Shown here: positions 44,935 through 57,384 of the stretch, piece by piece
How the letters are laid out: each line of letters begins with the position of its first letter
Numbering within the stretch: position 1 is the first letter of the stretch
Origin: Fremontodendron californicum
Lineage: Eukaryota > Streptophyta > Magnoliopsida > Malvales > Malvaceae
DNA length: 64,000 nt
Reading direction: 5' to 3'
Assembly (NCBI GenBank): GCA_030761205.1
Contig: JAULJL010000005.1
Location: 8,519,501 to 8,583,500, forward strand
The notes under the pieces: generated by a model
Database searches by the model: none
What the model was told of the DNA's origin: nothing
The model's input: the letters and a program-made list of their open reading frames with translations, nothing else
Made by a program: the position numbers and the translations under genes

Positions 44935-46436
44935 TGATGGAGACTCAATTAAGAGTTGTAAACCCAAGTGCAGGTTATGTTCAAGTAATAAATTCTCGGG
45001 TGTCCGAGGTCGAACCACAGGGAAGCGTATTAGTAAGTATAAGTTTATAAATATATAAGAAAAATAAAGTAAATAAGATATTAGGGAATCAACAACAAAA
45101 CAAGATAAACAAGATATTAGAGAACAAAATAAACAAAATAAAATAAAAGAAATTAAACAAGATATAAAAACAATAAGAAAAGATGTTGAGGTTAGAGAAT
45201 CCACTCTTGGTGTTATGCTAAGATTAATCTTGTTTTATTACACAATTGAAATTCACACATAAGGGAGATTCCAATCGGAAGGTTTAGCAATTCAGTCCAA
45301 ATTGTCCAACGTCCATAGCATATGATATTATGTTCATTTGGTGTCCTCAAAACTCATAAAAAGAGTCCAAGCATTCCTTATGCCAAGGTATATGTCTACA
45401 ACAAATCAAGGTTATGAAACCAAGCATTTACTGTGCCATTTTCATTGTCAATAATGAATCAAGATCCCTACTTTACAAGTATGATTTTAAACCAAAAGAA
45501 AATATTATCTATACTAGTGTTTATAAATGATGATTCATTTTAGCTCATGTTAAGAGACTAACCGTAGCATTTACCAAGAGCTTCACCTCATCACCTCAAC
45601 AATATGATTAGCAACACATACTAGATATGAATAAAATGAAAAGAAATGTAAGAAGCATAAGTAAATAAAGAAAAAGAAAACTAGAGAAAGGAAAGAAAAA
45701 GAAAACTTAGAGAATTTTATTACAATGGCTAATATCCTACCAATCTACAATAATACTCATCCAAGGCCCTCTATTTATACACATTTTGGAGAGCTAAATG
45801 ACAAGAGACAAGCTTTATAAATTTCAAAGGTAGGTATAATAGGTGGGTGCATTTTTCTAACAATTTTCGTCATATTGTATGACAATTCTGATCAGCCAGC
45901 TTGATGGTCGATTTTGTCAATGTTGGAGGCTCGATCTGATCAAATGGTCTTCTAGAAAAATATACCCCTATCAGTTACGGATCCATATCCGTTGGAATCA
46001 GATCATTTGCTCATGTGGATCGAAAGATATGGTCAAAATACCAAAACAGGTCAGCACAGACGTCATTGCACATCAGCCAACTTGATGGTCGATTTCGCTA
46101 GGGAAAACGACTCCGTTTCAAGAAGTGTAAAACATGAAAAAGATAGATATGCCTCTTAACTTTGCACTGTAAAAAATTCAGCCTTATTGCTTCAGTGAAA
46201 CTCCAGATATAGGTGATAAGGAAAAAGGTGTCGGAACTGGAACTGAATTGGATTTGCCCTTAATTCTTGATTTAACCTAGTAATCTGAAATCACTCAAAG
46301 AAACTCGTGAAAAACACCAAATTACATAAAAATATAAAATATCATAAACACAATTAGACTAAGCAATAATAACTCGTATTTGACACAAAACAATAATAAA
46401 ACATAACTAAGAACTATATAATTATACGAGTTATCA
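44935..46436 (-). repeat. 5' LTR of element C
   Basis: 1502 bp, same ends as 36851-38352. On the minus strand it contains a TATA-like TATAAATAGAGGG at about 45767-45779, suited to be the promoter of the element RNA. Confidence 0.95.
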
Positions 46437-47012
46437 ATATTCACCATGGACTCCACGTGGCGGAACAGGATCAACACCAGCTGGCTCATCTTCGAGGGTA
46501 GTAGGAATTGTTTGTGAGACTAATGAATTATGAAACGTTGTAGCTTGAGATAGCGAAACGACTTCTTCTGTGGGAACGTCATATGTAGTGTGAACATAGA
46601 ACGACCCAGAATCATCATCTTCTATGGGAAAGTTTTCTGTAGTGCGAACATTTGAAGGCTCACAATCATCGTGAACATCCTCTATGTCAGCATATAACTC
46701 AAGTACACCAACATTTGCAAATGTCTCATGAGCATAAAACATGCATCTGGCATCATCATCATCTTCAAGTGGAAATGTTCTATAACTAACACATCCTTCA
46801 CCAATAGAAAGAGGATGCCTATACTTAATCTCTGAAACTCTTTTTCTATTTCCAGCTTTAATTTTTGTATGAATTTGCAGCTTCAGTTCCTCTAATGTGA
46901 CGTCTTCTTCAACACGAAAACTTTTAGGACGTTCACAATCAAAGGTAGCACCTTCGTCAGTATTATGAATTTGGCCATTATAGTAGACCAATGTGATCAC
47001 TCTATTGCTCAT
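46437..47012 (-). pseudogene. MURA-type transposase of MULE 1, N-terminal part
   Basis: ATG at 47012 (MSNRVITLVYYNGQIHNTDE) begins the ubiquitin-like N-terminal region typical of MULE transposases (DVTLEELKLQIHTKIKAG, KYRHPLSIGEG, FPLEDDDDARCMF), followed by an acidic stretch. The frame is intact up to the ATATT insertion site of element C at 46437-46441 and resumes at 36845. Confidence 0.88.
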
Positions 47013-47329
47013 GTTGTGAAGTAATGAAACTAAGAAGGATGTGAATGGAGGTATTATCACTGGCAAAATAAAGAGGAAATATAGAAGGATGAGAATGAGG
47101 AGGTATTAGCACTCAGAAAAAATCTGATTGAAAAACTGCTATAGGGGGTATTGTAAACCTTCATCAATATTATGAATTTATAATGGTTCATTATGTTGTA
47201 CCGGATGACAAATCCCATCCTTTGTATAGGATGGAATCTGATTCTCATTTTTTGGCTATGGTTAATTGACTGAAAAACTGATAACTCATTCAATGCAAAA
47301 ACTGATGATAAATCCCATCCTTTGTACCA

Positions 47330-47990
47330 GACTGTCTAATAGTCCCATCCATTGCAGAAGGAATCCAATTCCAATATTTTCTGCAGCATTTGATTCACTG
47401 GAAAATAGCTTAAACCTATCCCTTACCCTAAATCATTAGTCTCATCCATTGTAGAAAGAATCCAAGTTTCAATATTTTCTGCAGTATTTTTTTAACTGGA
47501 AAATAGCTGAAACCTATCCCTTACCCTAAATCATTAGTCCCATGCCATCAATTGCAGAAGGAATCCAATTCCAATATTTTCTACAGCATTTGATTGTATG
47601 AAAAATAGCTGAAATCTATCCCTAACCCTAAATCATTAGTCTCATCCGTTGCAGAAGGAATCCAATTCCAAAATTTTCTGCAGCATTTGATTGACTAGAA
47701 AATAGCTGAAACCTATCCCTAACCCTAAATCATTAGTCCCATCCATTGCAGAAGGAATCCAATTCCAATATTTTCTGTAGCATTTTATTGACTGAAAAAT
47801 AGCTGAAACCCTAACCCTAACCCTAAATCTGGTCAACACTCCCATCTATTGCATAAGGAATCCAATTACAATATTTTCTGCAAGATTTGATTCACTGAAA
47901 AATAGCTAAAACCCTAACCCTAAATCATTTGTCCCATCTATTGTAGAAGGAATCTAATTTCAATATTTTCTACAGCATAAAATTAAAATA
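47330..47990. repeat. subterminal tandem repeats of MULE 1 with telomere-like motifs
   Basis: About seven units of roughly 97 bp, each with CATTGCAGAAGGAATCCAAT, TTCCAATATTTTCTGCAGCA and (C)CCTAACCCTAAATCATTAG. One unit contains three CCCTAA repeats (47803-47826). They lie just upstream of the transposase start, facing it, and match the repeats of MULE 2. Confidence 0.9.
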
Positions 47991-49076
47991 ATAATAAAAT
48001 TTTAATTTTATATAAAATTAAAATAAGAAATTAATTTAATTTTATATAAAATTCAAATAAGAAATTAATTTAATTTTTATATAAAATTTAAATAAGAAAT
48101 CAAATTTTAATTTATATAAAATTTAAATAAGAAATACATTTTTTAAAATAAAATTGTATTTTATATAAAATTTAAATAAGAAATATTTTTTTTATAATTT
48201 TAATAAGAAATAAAATTTTACTTTTTATAAAATTTAAATAATAACTTTTTTTATTTTAATTTTAATTTTTATAAAATAAAAATAAAAATTAAATTACATT
48301 ACATTACATTACATTTTTTATAAAATTAAAAAATTAAATAAATTATAAAATTTTAGTATATATATTTAAAAAAAATAAAACAATTGAAGATAAATTTTTT
48401 TTATACCTGTTTGTTACAGATCTCACATATAAAATTTAAATAAGAAATTAAAATTTTTATTTATATAAATTTTAAATAAGAAATAAATTTTTTTATATAA
48501 AATTTTAATAAGAAATATAATTTTCTTTTTAAAATTTTAATGAGAAATAAGATTTTATTTTTTATAAAATTTTAATAATAAATTAAAATTTATTTTTTAT
48601 AAAATTTTAAAATTTGAATATATATTTAAAAAAAATAAAAAATCAAACCAAGATAATTTTTTTAATTTAATTTACAATTTTTAAAATTAAAATACAAATT
48701 ATAAAAACAAATTTACAATTTTCTTTTTTTAATTTAAGTAAGAAAATATATATACCACCAAGGGAAAATCGCCACCCCCCATGGCGATTTTCCTTTGTGA
48801 AATTGAAAAAAATTTCAAAAAACACCAAGGGAAATCGCCATGAGGGGTAACGATTTTCCTTGGTGTTTTTTGAAATTTTTTTTTTAAAATACACCAAAAA
48901 AAATACCACCCCCATGGCGATTTTTCTTGGTGTTTTTTAAAAATTTTACGTTGAAAAATCGTCATGGGGGATGGCGATTTCCCAATTAGTTTTAAAACAA
49001 GTGAATTTTGAGAATTAATTTGAAAATAACGATATTTTGGTAAAAAAAAATTTAGCTATATTATGATAAAAAAACG
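47991..49076. repeat. AT-rich subterminal region and right TIR of MULE 1
   Basis: From 47991 to about 48740 the DNA is made of short TTATATAAAATTTAAATAAGAAAT-type repeats, shown here only in part. From 48755 to 49076 there are three successive hairpins built on GGGAAATCGCCAT / ATGGCGATTTTCC (near 48755-48798, 48822-48868 and 48900-48985), then the outer terminal repeat. No gene. Confidence 0.82.
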
Positions 49077-49085
49077 TATATTTTA

Positions 49086-49617
49086 TCTGATGCATTTCGA
49101 CAAATCTTATGTTTTTGATCTTTGACATATTGGTTTCGAGATTATGAGACGTCATTTTAGCCTATGCAAACAAGATGAGAAATCTAACTCAAGGTGGTTA
49201 TTTAAAGTTGATAAGAAATTTCATTACAAGATTTATTTATATCTTTATTATTGTGCCTCGAATTAAATTTACTGTATTCCTCTTAAATCGGAGGTTACTA
49301 TGTTATAAATTTTTTATTCTTATTTGATATATGTGTTCCATGTATGACGCCCAATAATAATTGAACTTAAAATATTAACATTTTTGTTTATTTTCATATC
49401 AATTACTACTTATTTTAGAAAATTAAATTTACAATTTGGTAGAGTTTTTTTTTGTTTTTGTTTTTCGTTTTCTTATATTGGCCATGCTTTACTTATGTGT
49501 TTTGCATTTTAAAAATACATAATTTATTTATTTTTTAAAAAATAAAAGAGAAAACTATGTATAACAACTATTCTCCACTTCAAAGATGCGAAGAGGGTTT
49601 CTTATTCCTAACAAGAT
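49086..49617. other. host DNA between the two MULEs
   Basis: 532 bp of AT-rich DNA without a gene or a repeat that I recognise. It belongs to neither MULE, because target duplications bound both sides. Confidence 0.6.
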
Positions 49618-49893
49618 GTTATATAGCAGTTTTTTATCAGAATATAACTATTTTTTTTTATTTATCGAAATACCGTTGTTTTGAGATTAATTTTCAAAAT
49701 CCGTTCGTTTTAAAATCAGCTGGGAAATCACCATCCCCCATGACGATTTTCCAACCTGAATTTGAAAAAAAATTCAAAAAACACCAAGAGAAATCGCCAT
49801 GGGGGTGGCGATTTCCCTTAGTGGTGTATTTTTTTTAAAAAACGTTTTTACTAAAATTTTAAATTGTAACGGTTAGAAAAAAAAATTACAATT

Positions 49894-50789
49894 TTTTTTT
49901 AATTTTGTATTTTAATTTTTAAAATTGCAAACGGGTATAAAAAAATTAAATAAAAAAATTACCTTGGTTTGTTTTTTATTTTTATAAATATATATACTAA
50001 AATTTTCTAATTCTTTTAATTTTTTAATTTTATAAAAAATAAAATAAAATTTACTATTTTAATTTTATAAAATATAAATTTTATTTCTTATTAAAATTTA
50101 AAAAAGAAAATTATATTTCTTATTAAAATTTTATATAAAAAACATTTATTTCTTATTTAAATTTTATATAAAAAAATTTATTTCTTAGTTAAATTAGATA
50201 TAAAATAAAATTTTATTTCTTATTTAAATTTTATATAAATTAAAATTTGATTTCTTATTTGAATTTTATATGTGAGATCTCTTACAAACGGGTATAAAAC
50301 ATTTTTTTTAAAAATTACCTTTGTTTGTTTTTATTTTTTGAATATATATACTAAAATTTTATAATTTATTTAATTTTTTAATTTTATAAAAAATAAAATT
50401 TAATTTTTATTGAAATTTTATAAAAAATAAAATTTAATTTATTATTTTAATTTTATAAAAATTAAAATTTTATTTCTTATTAAAGTTTAAAAAAAAATTA
50501 TTTCTTATTAAAATTTTATATAATTTTTTTTATTTTTTATTTATATTTTATATAAAATAAAATTTTATTTCTTATTAAATTATTTAAAAAAATGTATTTC
50601 TTATTTAAATTGTATATAAAATAAAATTTTATTTCTTATTTAAATTTTATATAAATTAAAATTTGATTTCTTATTTAAATTTTATATAAATAAAAATTTG
50701 ATTTCATAATTTAATTTTATATAAATTAAAAATTAATTTCTATTTGAATTTTATATAAAATTAAATTATTATTTCTTATTTTAATTTTA
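49894..50789. repeat. AT-rich subterminal repeats of MULE 2
   Basis: Repeats of short TTTCTTATTTAAATTTTATA-type units over about 900 bp; the mirror image of 47991-48740 in MULE 1. No gene. Confidence 0.8.
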
Positions 50790-51235
50790 TACTGCAGAAA
50801 GTATTGGAATTGGATTCCTTCTGCAATGGACGGGACTAATGATTTAGGGTTAGGGTTTCAGCTATTTTTCAGTCAATCAAATGTTGCAGAAAATATTAGA
50901 ATTGGATTTTTTCTGCAATGGATGGGACTATTGACCAGATTTAGGGTTGGGGTTTCAACTATTTTCCAATCAATCGAATGCTGCAGAAAATATTGGAATT
51001 AGATTCCTTCTGCAATGGATGGGACTATTGACCAGATTTAGGGTTAGGATTTCAGCTATTTTTCAGTCAATCAAATGCTGTAGAAAATATTGAAATTGGA
51101 TTCTTTCTACAATGGATGGGACTAATGATTTAGGGTTGGGGATAGGTTTTAGCTATTTTCCAATCAATCAAATGTTGCAGAAAATATTGAAATTGGATTC
51201 CTTCTGTAATGGATGGGACTATTGGACAGTCCGAT
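50790..51235. repeat. 97-bp subterminal tandem repeats of MULE 2 with telomere-like motifs
   Basis: Five units of about 96 bp, with TTGGATTCCTTCTGCAATGG recurring (with changes) near 50809, 50904, 50996, 51092 and 51190, and GATTTAGGGTTAGGGTTTCA between them. They lie upstream of the transposase start, on its strand. Confidence 0.9.
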
Positions 51236-51548
51236 ACAAAAGATGGGATTTATCATCAGTTTTTGCATTGAATGAGTTATCAGTTTTTCAGTCAATTAAC
51301 CTTAGCTAGAAAATGGGAATCAGATTCCATCCTGTACAAAGGATGGAATTTGTCATTCGGTACAACACAATGAACTATTATAAATTCATAATATTGATGA
51401 AGGTTTACAATACCCCCTACAGCATTTTTTCAATCAGATTTTTTCTGAGTGCTATACCTCCTCATTCTCATCCTTCTCTATTTCTTCTTTCTTTTGCTAA
51501 GTGATAATACCTCTATTCTCATCCTTCTCAGTTTCATTACTACACAAC

Positions 51549-54275
51549 ATGAGCAACAGAGTGATCGCATTGGTCTACTATAATGGACAAATTCATAATA
51601 CTGATGAAGATGCTACTTTTGATTGTGAACGTCCTAAAAACTTTCGCATTGATGAAGACGTCACACTAGAGGAATTAAAGCTGCAAATTCATACAAAAAT
51701 TAAAGCTGGAAATAGAAAAAGAGTTTCAGAGATTAAGTATAGGCATCCTCTTTTTTTGGTGAAGGATGTGTCCGATATAAAACATTTCCACTTGAAGATG
51801 ATGATGATGTCAGATGCATGTTTTATGCTCACGAGACATTTGCAAATGTTGGTGTACTTGAGTTATATGCTGACATAGAGGATGTTCACGATGATTGTGG
51901 ACCTTCAAATGTTCGTACTACAGAAAACTTTCCCACAGAAGATGATGATTCTGGGTCGTTCTATGTTCACACTACATACGACGTTCCCATGGAAGAAGTC
52001 ATTCCGCTATCTCAAGCTACAACGTTTCATAATTCATTAGTCTTACAAACAATTCTTACACTACATACTGGTGTTGATCCTGTTCCGCCATGTGGAGTCC
52101 ATGGTGAATATGTTGGTGACTTTAGTGGCCAGGAAGAGGATGCTGAATTCGCAAGTGATGACAACAGTGATTCTGACCTAGACGTCGTCGCTGCTGAGAT
52201 CAATACTCATGGAGATCTTCCCCCATATGAGGCTGCATCCCATATGCACACCCTGGATCTGGAGGCAATGCAAGTGCTAGAATTTCCTGAGTATGCTCAT
52301 ACATTTGCTACGCCTCTGACTTTTGATCCATCTACAGTTGATATGTGTGTTGGGTTACAATTTCTGACGAAAGAGGCTATGCTTTCAGCTATTAAGCACT
52401 ATAACATCAAAAACTCTGTAGATTACAGAGTAATTGAATCTGAGCGGACCAAATATTATGCCAAATGTCTAATGTATGGGAGAGGGTGTAATTGGAGAAT
52501 AAGGGCAACATTTATGAAGAAGAAACAGGCATGGGAGATTAGAAAATATGAAGGGCCTCATACTTGCACATCGGGGAGGATTTCATAAGATCATTGCAAG
52601 TTAGATTCTAACATGATCTGTTCATGCATTCTGTCATTGGTCTAAGCAAATCCAGAGATCTCCGTTTCAGTTTTGATCGCTGAGATACGAATCCGGTATG
52701 GATACACCACCTTTTATAAGAAATAGTGGAAAGCAAAAGGTAATTCTTCGAGTTTTTGGCTATTGGGATAGATCGTACAATGAGCTACCTAAATGGTTAG
52801 GTGCAATGCAACATTTCGTTCCTGGTACTATTATGGAATTGCAAACTGTACCTGTATATCACGGTTATCGATTGGTCCTGGGTAAGAGAATATTCCATCG
52901 AATCTTTTGGATATTCAAATCGTGCATTGAAGGGTATCCGTATTGTAAACCTATTGTGCAAATAGACAGTACTTTCTTATATGGAAAATACAAAGAAACA
53001 TTATTGTTAGCTATTGCACAAAATGGCAATCGAAACATACTGCCAATTGCCTTTGCCATTCTGGAGGGTGAGACAATGGAGGCTTGGTCATATTTCTCAC
53101 TAATTTGCGTAGACATGTGACAAAACAGCCTGGCATATGCTTGATGACTAATCGACATGAAACCGTCAAAGCTACAATCAGACGCGATGGTAGTGGATGG
53201 AATCCTCCACATGCATATTCAGTGTACTGCATTCGACACATTGCAGATAACTTTATGAAGAAGTTTAACAATAAGGAATTGCGTCGACACATTGTTAACA
53301 TGGGTAGGGAATCGAATCATAGTTATTTTATCTCTTATATTTCCTTTAGTATATAAAATAATACTGAAATTCACAAGTCTTTTGTTTTTAATTTTATCAG
53401 GATACGAGTTGAGGCGACCTAACTTTCATTTCATATATGAGAATCTTCGTGGAGAAAATCTAGAGGCGACTAATTGGCTTGATAGGATCCTTAAGGAGAA
53501 GTGGGTCCAATCATATGATCAAGGAAGACGTTATGCCATATGATAACCAACCTGGCTGAATCTATCAATTCGGTGTTGAAGTGAACGCGTCATCTTTCCA
53601 TTACTGCTTTAGTGCAATCAACAAATTATAGGTTGGCTGCACTTTTTGTTAAGATGGGGAACAAGCAAATTGCAATGATGGAGGGAGGGAGGGCACGCAT
53701 ACTGTGAAACAGTCACACAGGCTATGCAAGAAATCGTAGGAAAGCTAACTCCCACTTTGTTTGTAATTTTACGCAAGCAAATCAATCTTTTCTGATTGAA
53801 GAGTTAGTTGATCCACAAGAGAGTGTTCCTGCAATGAAGTACAAAGTCAAGCTTAATGACATGTGGTGTGACTGTGGGAAATTTCAAGCACAAAGGTTTT
53901 CTTGTTCACATGTAGTTGCTTCTTGTGCACATGTCCATGTAGATTGCATGCAATATGTGGACAATATCTATAGACTGGAAACCATATTGAATATTTATAG
54001 ACATGAGTTCCAACCAGTTGAAAATAAAGGTTATTGGCCTCAATCTGATGGTCCAGAAGTGTGTCATAATCAAGAAATGCTTAGAAATCCACATGGTCGG
54101 CCAAAAGTATGTCGTAGTCGTAATGAAATAGACCTCAGGGAGAAAGGCCAACCAAAACGTTGTGGATTATGCAGAAATGAAGGTCATAGCCGTTGAAAAT
54201 GTCCGCATCAATCTGGCACATCGGAGGAGAGTTCGCATCAACAATAAAGGAATTACTTGTTTTCATAACCTGTAA
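51549..54275 (+). pseudogene. MURA-type transposase of MULE 2, broken
   Basis: ATG at 51549 (MSNRVIALVYYNGQIHNTDE). Domains as in MULE 1: ubiquitin-like N-terminus, zinc region (TKYYAKCLMYGRGCNWRIRA), DDE core (PIVQIDSTFLYGKYKETLL, ILEGETMEAWSYF), SWIM finger (CDCGKFQAQRFSCSHVVASC) and the zinc-knuckle region (RCGLCRNEGHSR). An intron is likely at about 53305-53399 (acceptor TTTTATCAG). Lesions seen: a frameshift at about 51750-51780, TAA at 52586-52588, further stops near 52643 and 52727, a frame change near 53110, and stops near 53541, 53581 and 54194. At least seven lesions, so no active enzyme. Confidence 0.92.
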
Positions 54276-54670
54276 TATTTACATATTTTGCCATTAAGAA
54301 AAATGTTATGCATGTTTTTTTCTACTTATCTTGTAATTTGAATTATTATTTTATATAAAATTAAGAAATTTTATAAATTAACATTTTTAAAAATATATTG
54401 AATAATAAATTAAATTACATTTTTATAAATTAAATAATAACATTAACATTTTAGTTAGATATACTGAATAAAAAATTAAAAATAAATAACAAAATTAACA
54501 TTTTTAAAAAATATTCAATAATAAATAAAAAATAAATAAGAAAATTAACAATTAACAATTAATTTTCCAACAAATTTAAAATAAATAACATGAAATGCAA
54601 AACATATAAATTTATATATTACAAATTTAAAATACATTATTCTCGTTATATTGGTAAAAGTACATTTATT
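54276..54670. other. spacer between the convergent MULE 2 genes
   Basis: AT-rich and non-coding, homologous to 34366-34679 of MULE 1 and slightly longer because of tandem ATTAAAAATAAATAA-like repeats. Confidence 0.6.
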
Positions 54671-55577
54671 CTAATTATTGCGTGGTGTAGAGCAACAGTG
54701 TTGAGCTCTTCTAGTGCGTGGTGGTTGGACCTGTCGTTCAACCTCGTTAGTGGCACATATTCGCGGTCGACCATGACCTCTTGCTGGTTCCGGTTGTATG
54801 TCATCCGCCATTTCTTCTGTATCAAAATTTGAAATCCACTGCTGGAGGAGCCAACATCTAGTTCACGCATAAAGGGAACCTAATTAGTAGATGGACCCAC
54901 AAATAATGTACCATCAAATGCTGACGCAGGGGTTCCAAACTAATAAATTGTAGTTAGATATGCTGAACTTGGACTTAGGATGGGGAGTTGGTCATCTAAC
55001 CTCGTCATTGGCGGTGATGGTTGGTAACACTCATCAATGTCATATCCGGGGTGACTGACAGAATAACGATGACTGGATTAGGTTCAGGATGACTAAATGA
55101 CATCCTTGGTACAGTGAACTCCGATGAGGCCAGTTGACGCGTCCGCCCACGTTGTCGGCTAGGTCTAGGAGCTTCCATATCCTGTGTAGGAGGGACTGGA
55201 GTTGAAGTTCGTCCGATAAATGACATACTCCTAACATCCTCATACACCGATGGTGGACAAACAAAAGGCCGACCTTCATTTTTATACCATCATATGTAAT
55301 TATCAGATGGGTTGAAATTATTACCAACAATCGGATAACCTGTCGGAATTCGTCGAGAACGTATATCCCACCAATGGATCCAATGTTCATGCTTCGTAGG
55401 CCAGAATTCTTCATGACGCTCACGCATGTCGATTTTGTGAATCTTATCCAGGTTCACCGGTGCTTGCGGAATTGGTTGTTGCATCCCAAATTGTCGCAAC
55501 ACCCTGTCAGTTTGGTGCCACTCTACATATGAAAAGCATATCAATACTGTGTTTGCTTTCCATATATTACAATTATT
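54671..55577 (-). pseudogene. C-terminal remnant of the MULE 2 PMD gene
   Basis: Downstream of the stop at 55578 the sequence still reads, in shifting frames, HQTDRVLRQFGMQQPIP, HWIHWWDIRSRRIPTGYP and a Pro/Arg-rich tail (TSTPVPPTQDMEAPRPSR). This matches the C-terminal region of the MULE 1 copy. It is cut off from the core by the TAG and further frame changes. Confidence 0.75.
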
Positions 55578-57201
55578 CTATGCATCCAATGAGAGGCATC
55601 CCATAATTTCATTTGAGGAATATGGCATCCACAGAAACTGCGAATAATTATTACAAATTATTAGTTTCATATGGATGAAATACAAAAATACTTGAATGTA
55701 ATAATCGAAACATTTACCTTATCATATCCTACTCGATCTAGTCGCAATCTTATACTTGCAAGGTTGGTCGGAGTCTCGCTAAGATCTCTACGATTACTGC
55801 ACATGTTAAAATGAGTATAAAATCTTAATAGACCTATAAAAATACAAGTTCGTACAAAATTAGTAAAATAGTAGAGATTATTACCTGCTTGCAAGGGGGT
55901 ATACAGCTGAAACATTCATGTGCAGAGCAAGAAATGGCAACCAATACCAAGCCCATGATTGTAGAAGCACTAAACATCCACCTATGTCATGGATTTTTGG
56001 AACTGTAGCCCGACACAATTCTCTATACAAAATCGCCAAACACGCAGAACCCCAACTATAATTTACCGCATGCTCTAAATCACGTAGTAATGGAAGATAC
56101 CTTAAATGTACCCGACTGCTCGATTTGTCAGGCATTAGTAATCCTCCAATCAAATGTAAAATATATGCTCTAGCAGTATATTGTATCTGTTCTTCAGTTG
56201 TGTGTAATGAAAGATTTTGAAAGGATTTCAACCAATTTAGTCTCTCCGTTGAGCTAGATACATACTCATCTGGAGGTATCGCGCCTAATAGATTTTGACA
56301 CTCTTCATTCCAATCTAACAAGCTTGCTTCTGTAATTGCATCGCCATGGACCGGAAGTCCAAGTTGAAGAGCAACATCTTCTAGAGTTACCGTGCATTCA
56401 CCAAATAGAAAATGAAAAGTGTGCGTCTCGGTTCTCCATCGTTCGACCAACACACTGATTAAGTCAGGTTGTAGCAAAAATCGTCGAATTTGAGTTGCGT
56501 GATAAAATCCGACTCTTCTTAAGTGGTCGATAATAGATGGACGCGAGTCCTCCAATGTAAATTTCCTCAAACGTAATACGCGACGAGTATCCTGTTGATA
56601 ATTAATTAAATTTAATAAAATAATTATAAAATTATAAAAATTAATATCTTATAAAACTATAATAATTAAATTAAAAAATTAAAAAAATTCTAAAACTATA
56701 AAATGACAAAACAATAATAATTAAAAAAATTTAAAATTATTTATATAATTATTAAAAAATTAAACAATATAAAAAATAAAAAATGATAAAACTATAAAAC
56801 TATAAAATGAAAAAACAATAATAATTAAAAAATTATAATAATAAAAAATTAAACAATATAAAATTTTAAAAATTATAAAACTATAAAATGAAAAAACAAT
56901 AATAATTAAAAAATGATAAAACTATAACAAAAAAATAAACAATATAAAAAATTAAAAATTAAAAATTATAAAACTATAAAATGAAAAAACAATAATAATT
57001 AAAAATGATAAAACTATAATAATTAAAACATTAAACAATATAAAAATTGTAAAACTATAAAATGACAAAATAATAATAATTAAAAAATTACTAAAAATCG
57101 ATAATGCAATACAAATAATATTACAATAATTTACTTACCTCTTTAAATATAATCGAGGATATGTGATTTTCTTGCAATCTCAATAGTGATGATGAAGCCA
57201 T
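55578..57201 (-). CDS. plant mobile domain (PMD) protein of MULE 2, core intact, C-terminus lost
   Basis: Four exons with clean junctions: 57201-57139 (MASSSLLRLQENHISSIIFK...; donor GTAAGT), 56591-55885 (acceptor CAACAG, donor GTAATA), 55796-55718 (acceptor GTGCAG, donor GTAAAT) and 55637-55578, ending in TAG where the MULE 1 copy has a Tyr codon. The phases agree (63, 707 and 79 bases, then in frame). The 302-residue product keeps the whole PMD core: LEDVALQLGLPVHGD, WLKSFQNLSLHTTEEQIQY, AYILHLIGGLLMPDKSSS, DLEHAVNYSWGSACL and VLLQSWAWYWLPFL. PMD proteins MAIN and MAIL1 act in the nucleus on gene and transposon silencing; the role of transposon-borne versions is unknown. Of the four MULE genes here, only this one could still give a folded product. 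Confidence 0.82.
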
Positions 57202-57384
57202 TTTTAAATATTGTTGTAGAAAGAAAATTTTGTTGTAGAAAAAAAAATTGTTGTAGAAAGAAGAAAGAAAACTTTAAAATTATGTTGTAGAAAATATGAG
57301 GGGGGTATTTATAGAAGATTGGGGTGTGTGGGGGGGATTTTGAAGGCAACGATCAAGTTACCGTTGCCTTCAAAAATTTTGTAT

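Larger units (their letters stand above)
36851..46436 (-). mobile_element. Athila-like Ty3/gypsy element C, non-autonomous, carrying two extra genes
   Basis: 9586 bp, flanked by a perfect ATATT target duplication (36846-36850, 46437-46441), inserted in the transposase gene of MULE 1. LTRs are 1502 bp each with about three differences, so it is young. The primer site TGGCGCCGTTGCCGGGGA matches the Asp-tRNA type used by Athila/Tat elements. Order on the minus strand: 5' LTR, gag, protease, integrase C-terminal tail, Cys-cluster protein gene, LOG-type gene, 2 kb non-coding, polypurine tract, 3' LTR. RT, RNase H and the integrase core are absent, so it needs enzymes from another element. The extra genes fill the place of the env-like gene in Athila. 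Confidence 0.95.
31177..49076. mobile_element. Mutator-like element MULE 1, with transposase and PMD genes, split by element C
   Basis: The ends are inverted repeats. The left start GGTTTTTCTAGCTAAAAAAT and the right end (minus strand CGTTTTTTTATCATAATATAG) carry matching blocks further in, such as AATATCGTTATTTTCA and the hairpin GGGAAATCGCCAT motifs. The flanks TAGATTTTA (31168-31176) and TATATTTTA (49077-49085) form an 8-of-9 target duplication. The 9586-bp retroelement C accounts for more than half of the span. Inside are a PMD pseudogene on plus and a transposase pseudogene on minus, convergent, as in MULE 2 but in reverse orientation. The left boundary is less certain because a small deletion seems to have removed part of the terminal repeat. 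Confidence 0.85.
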
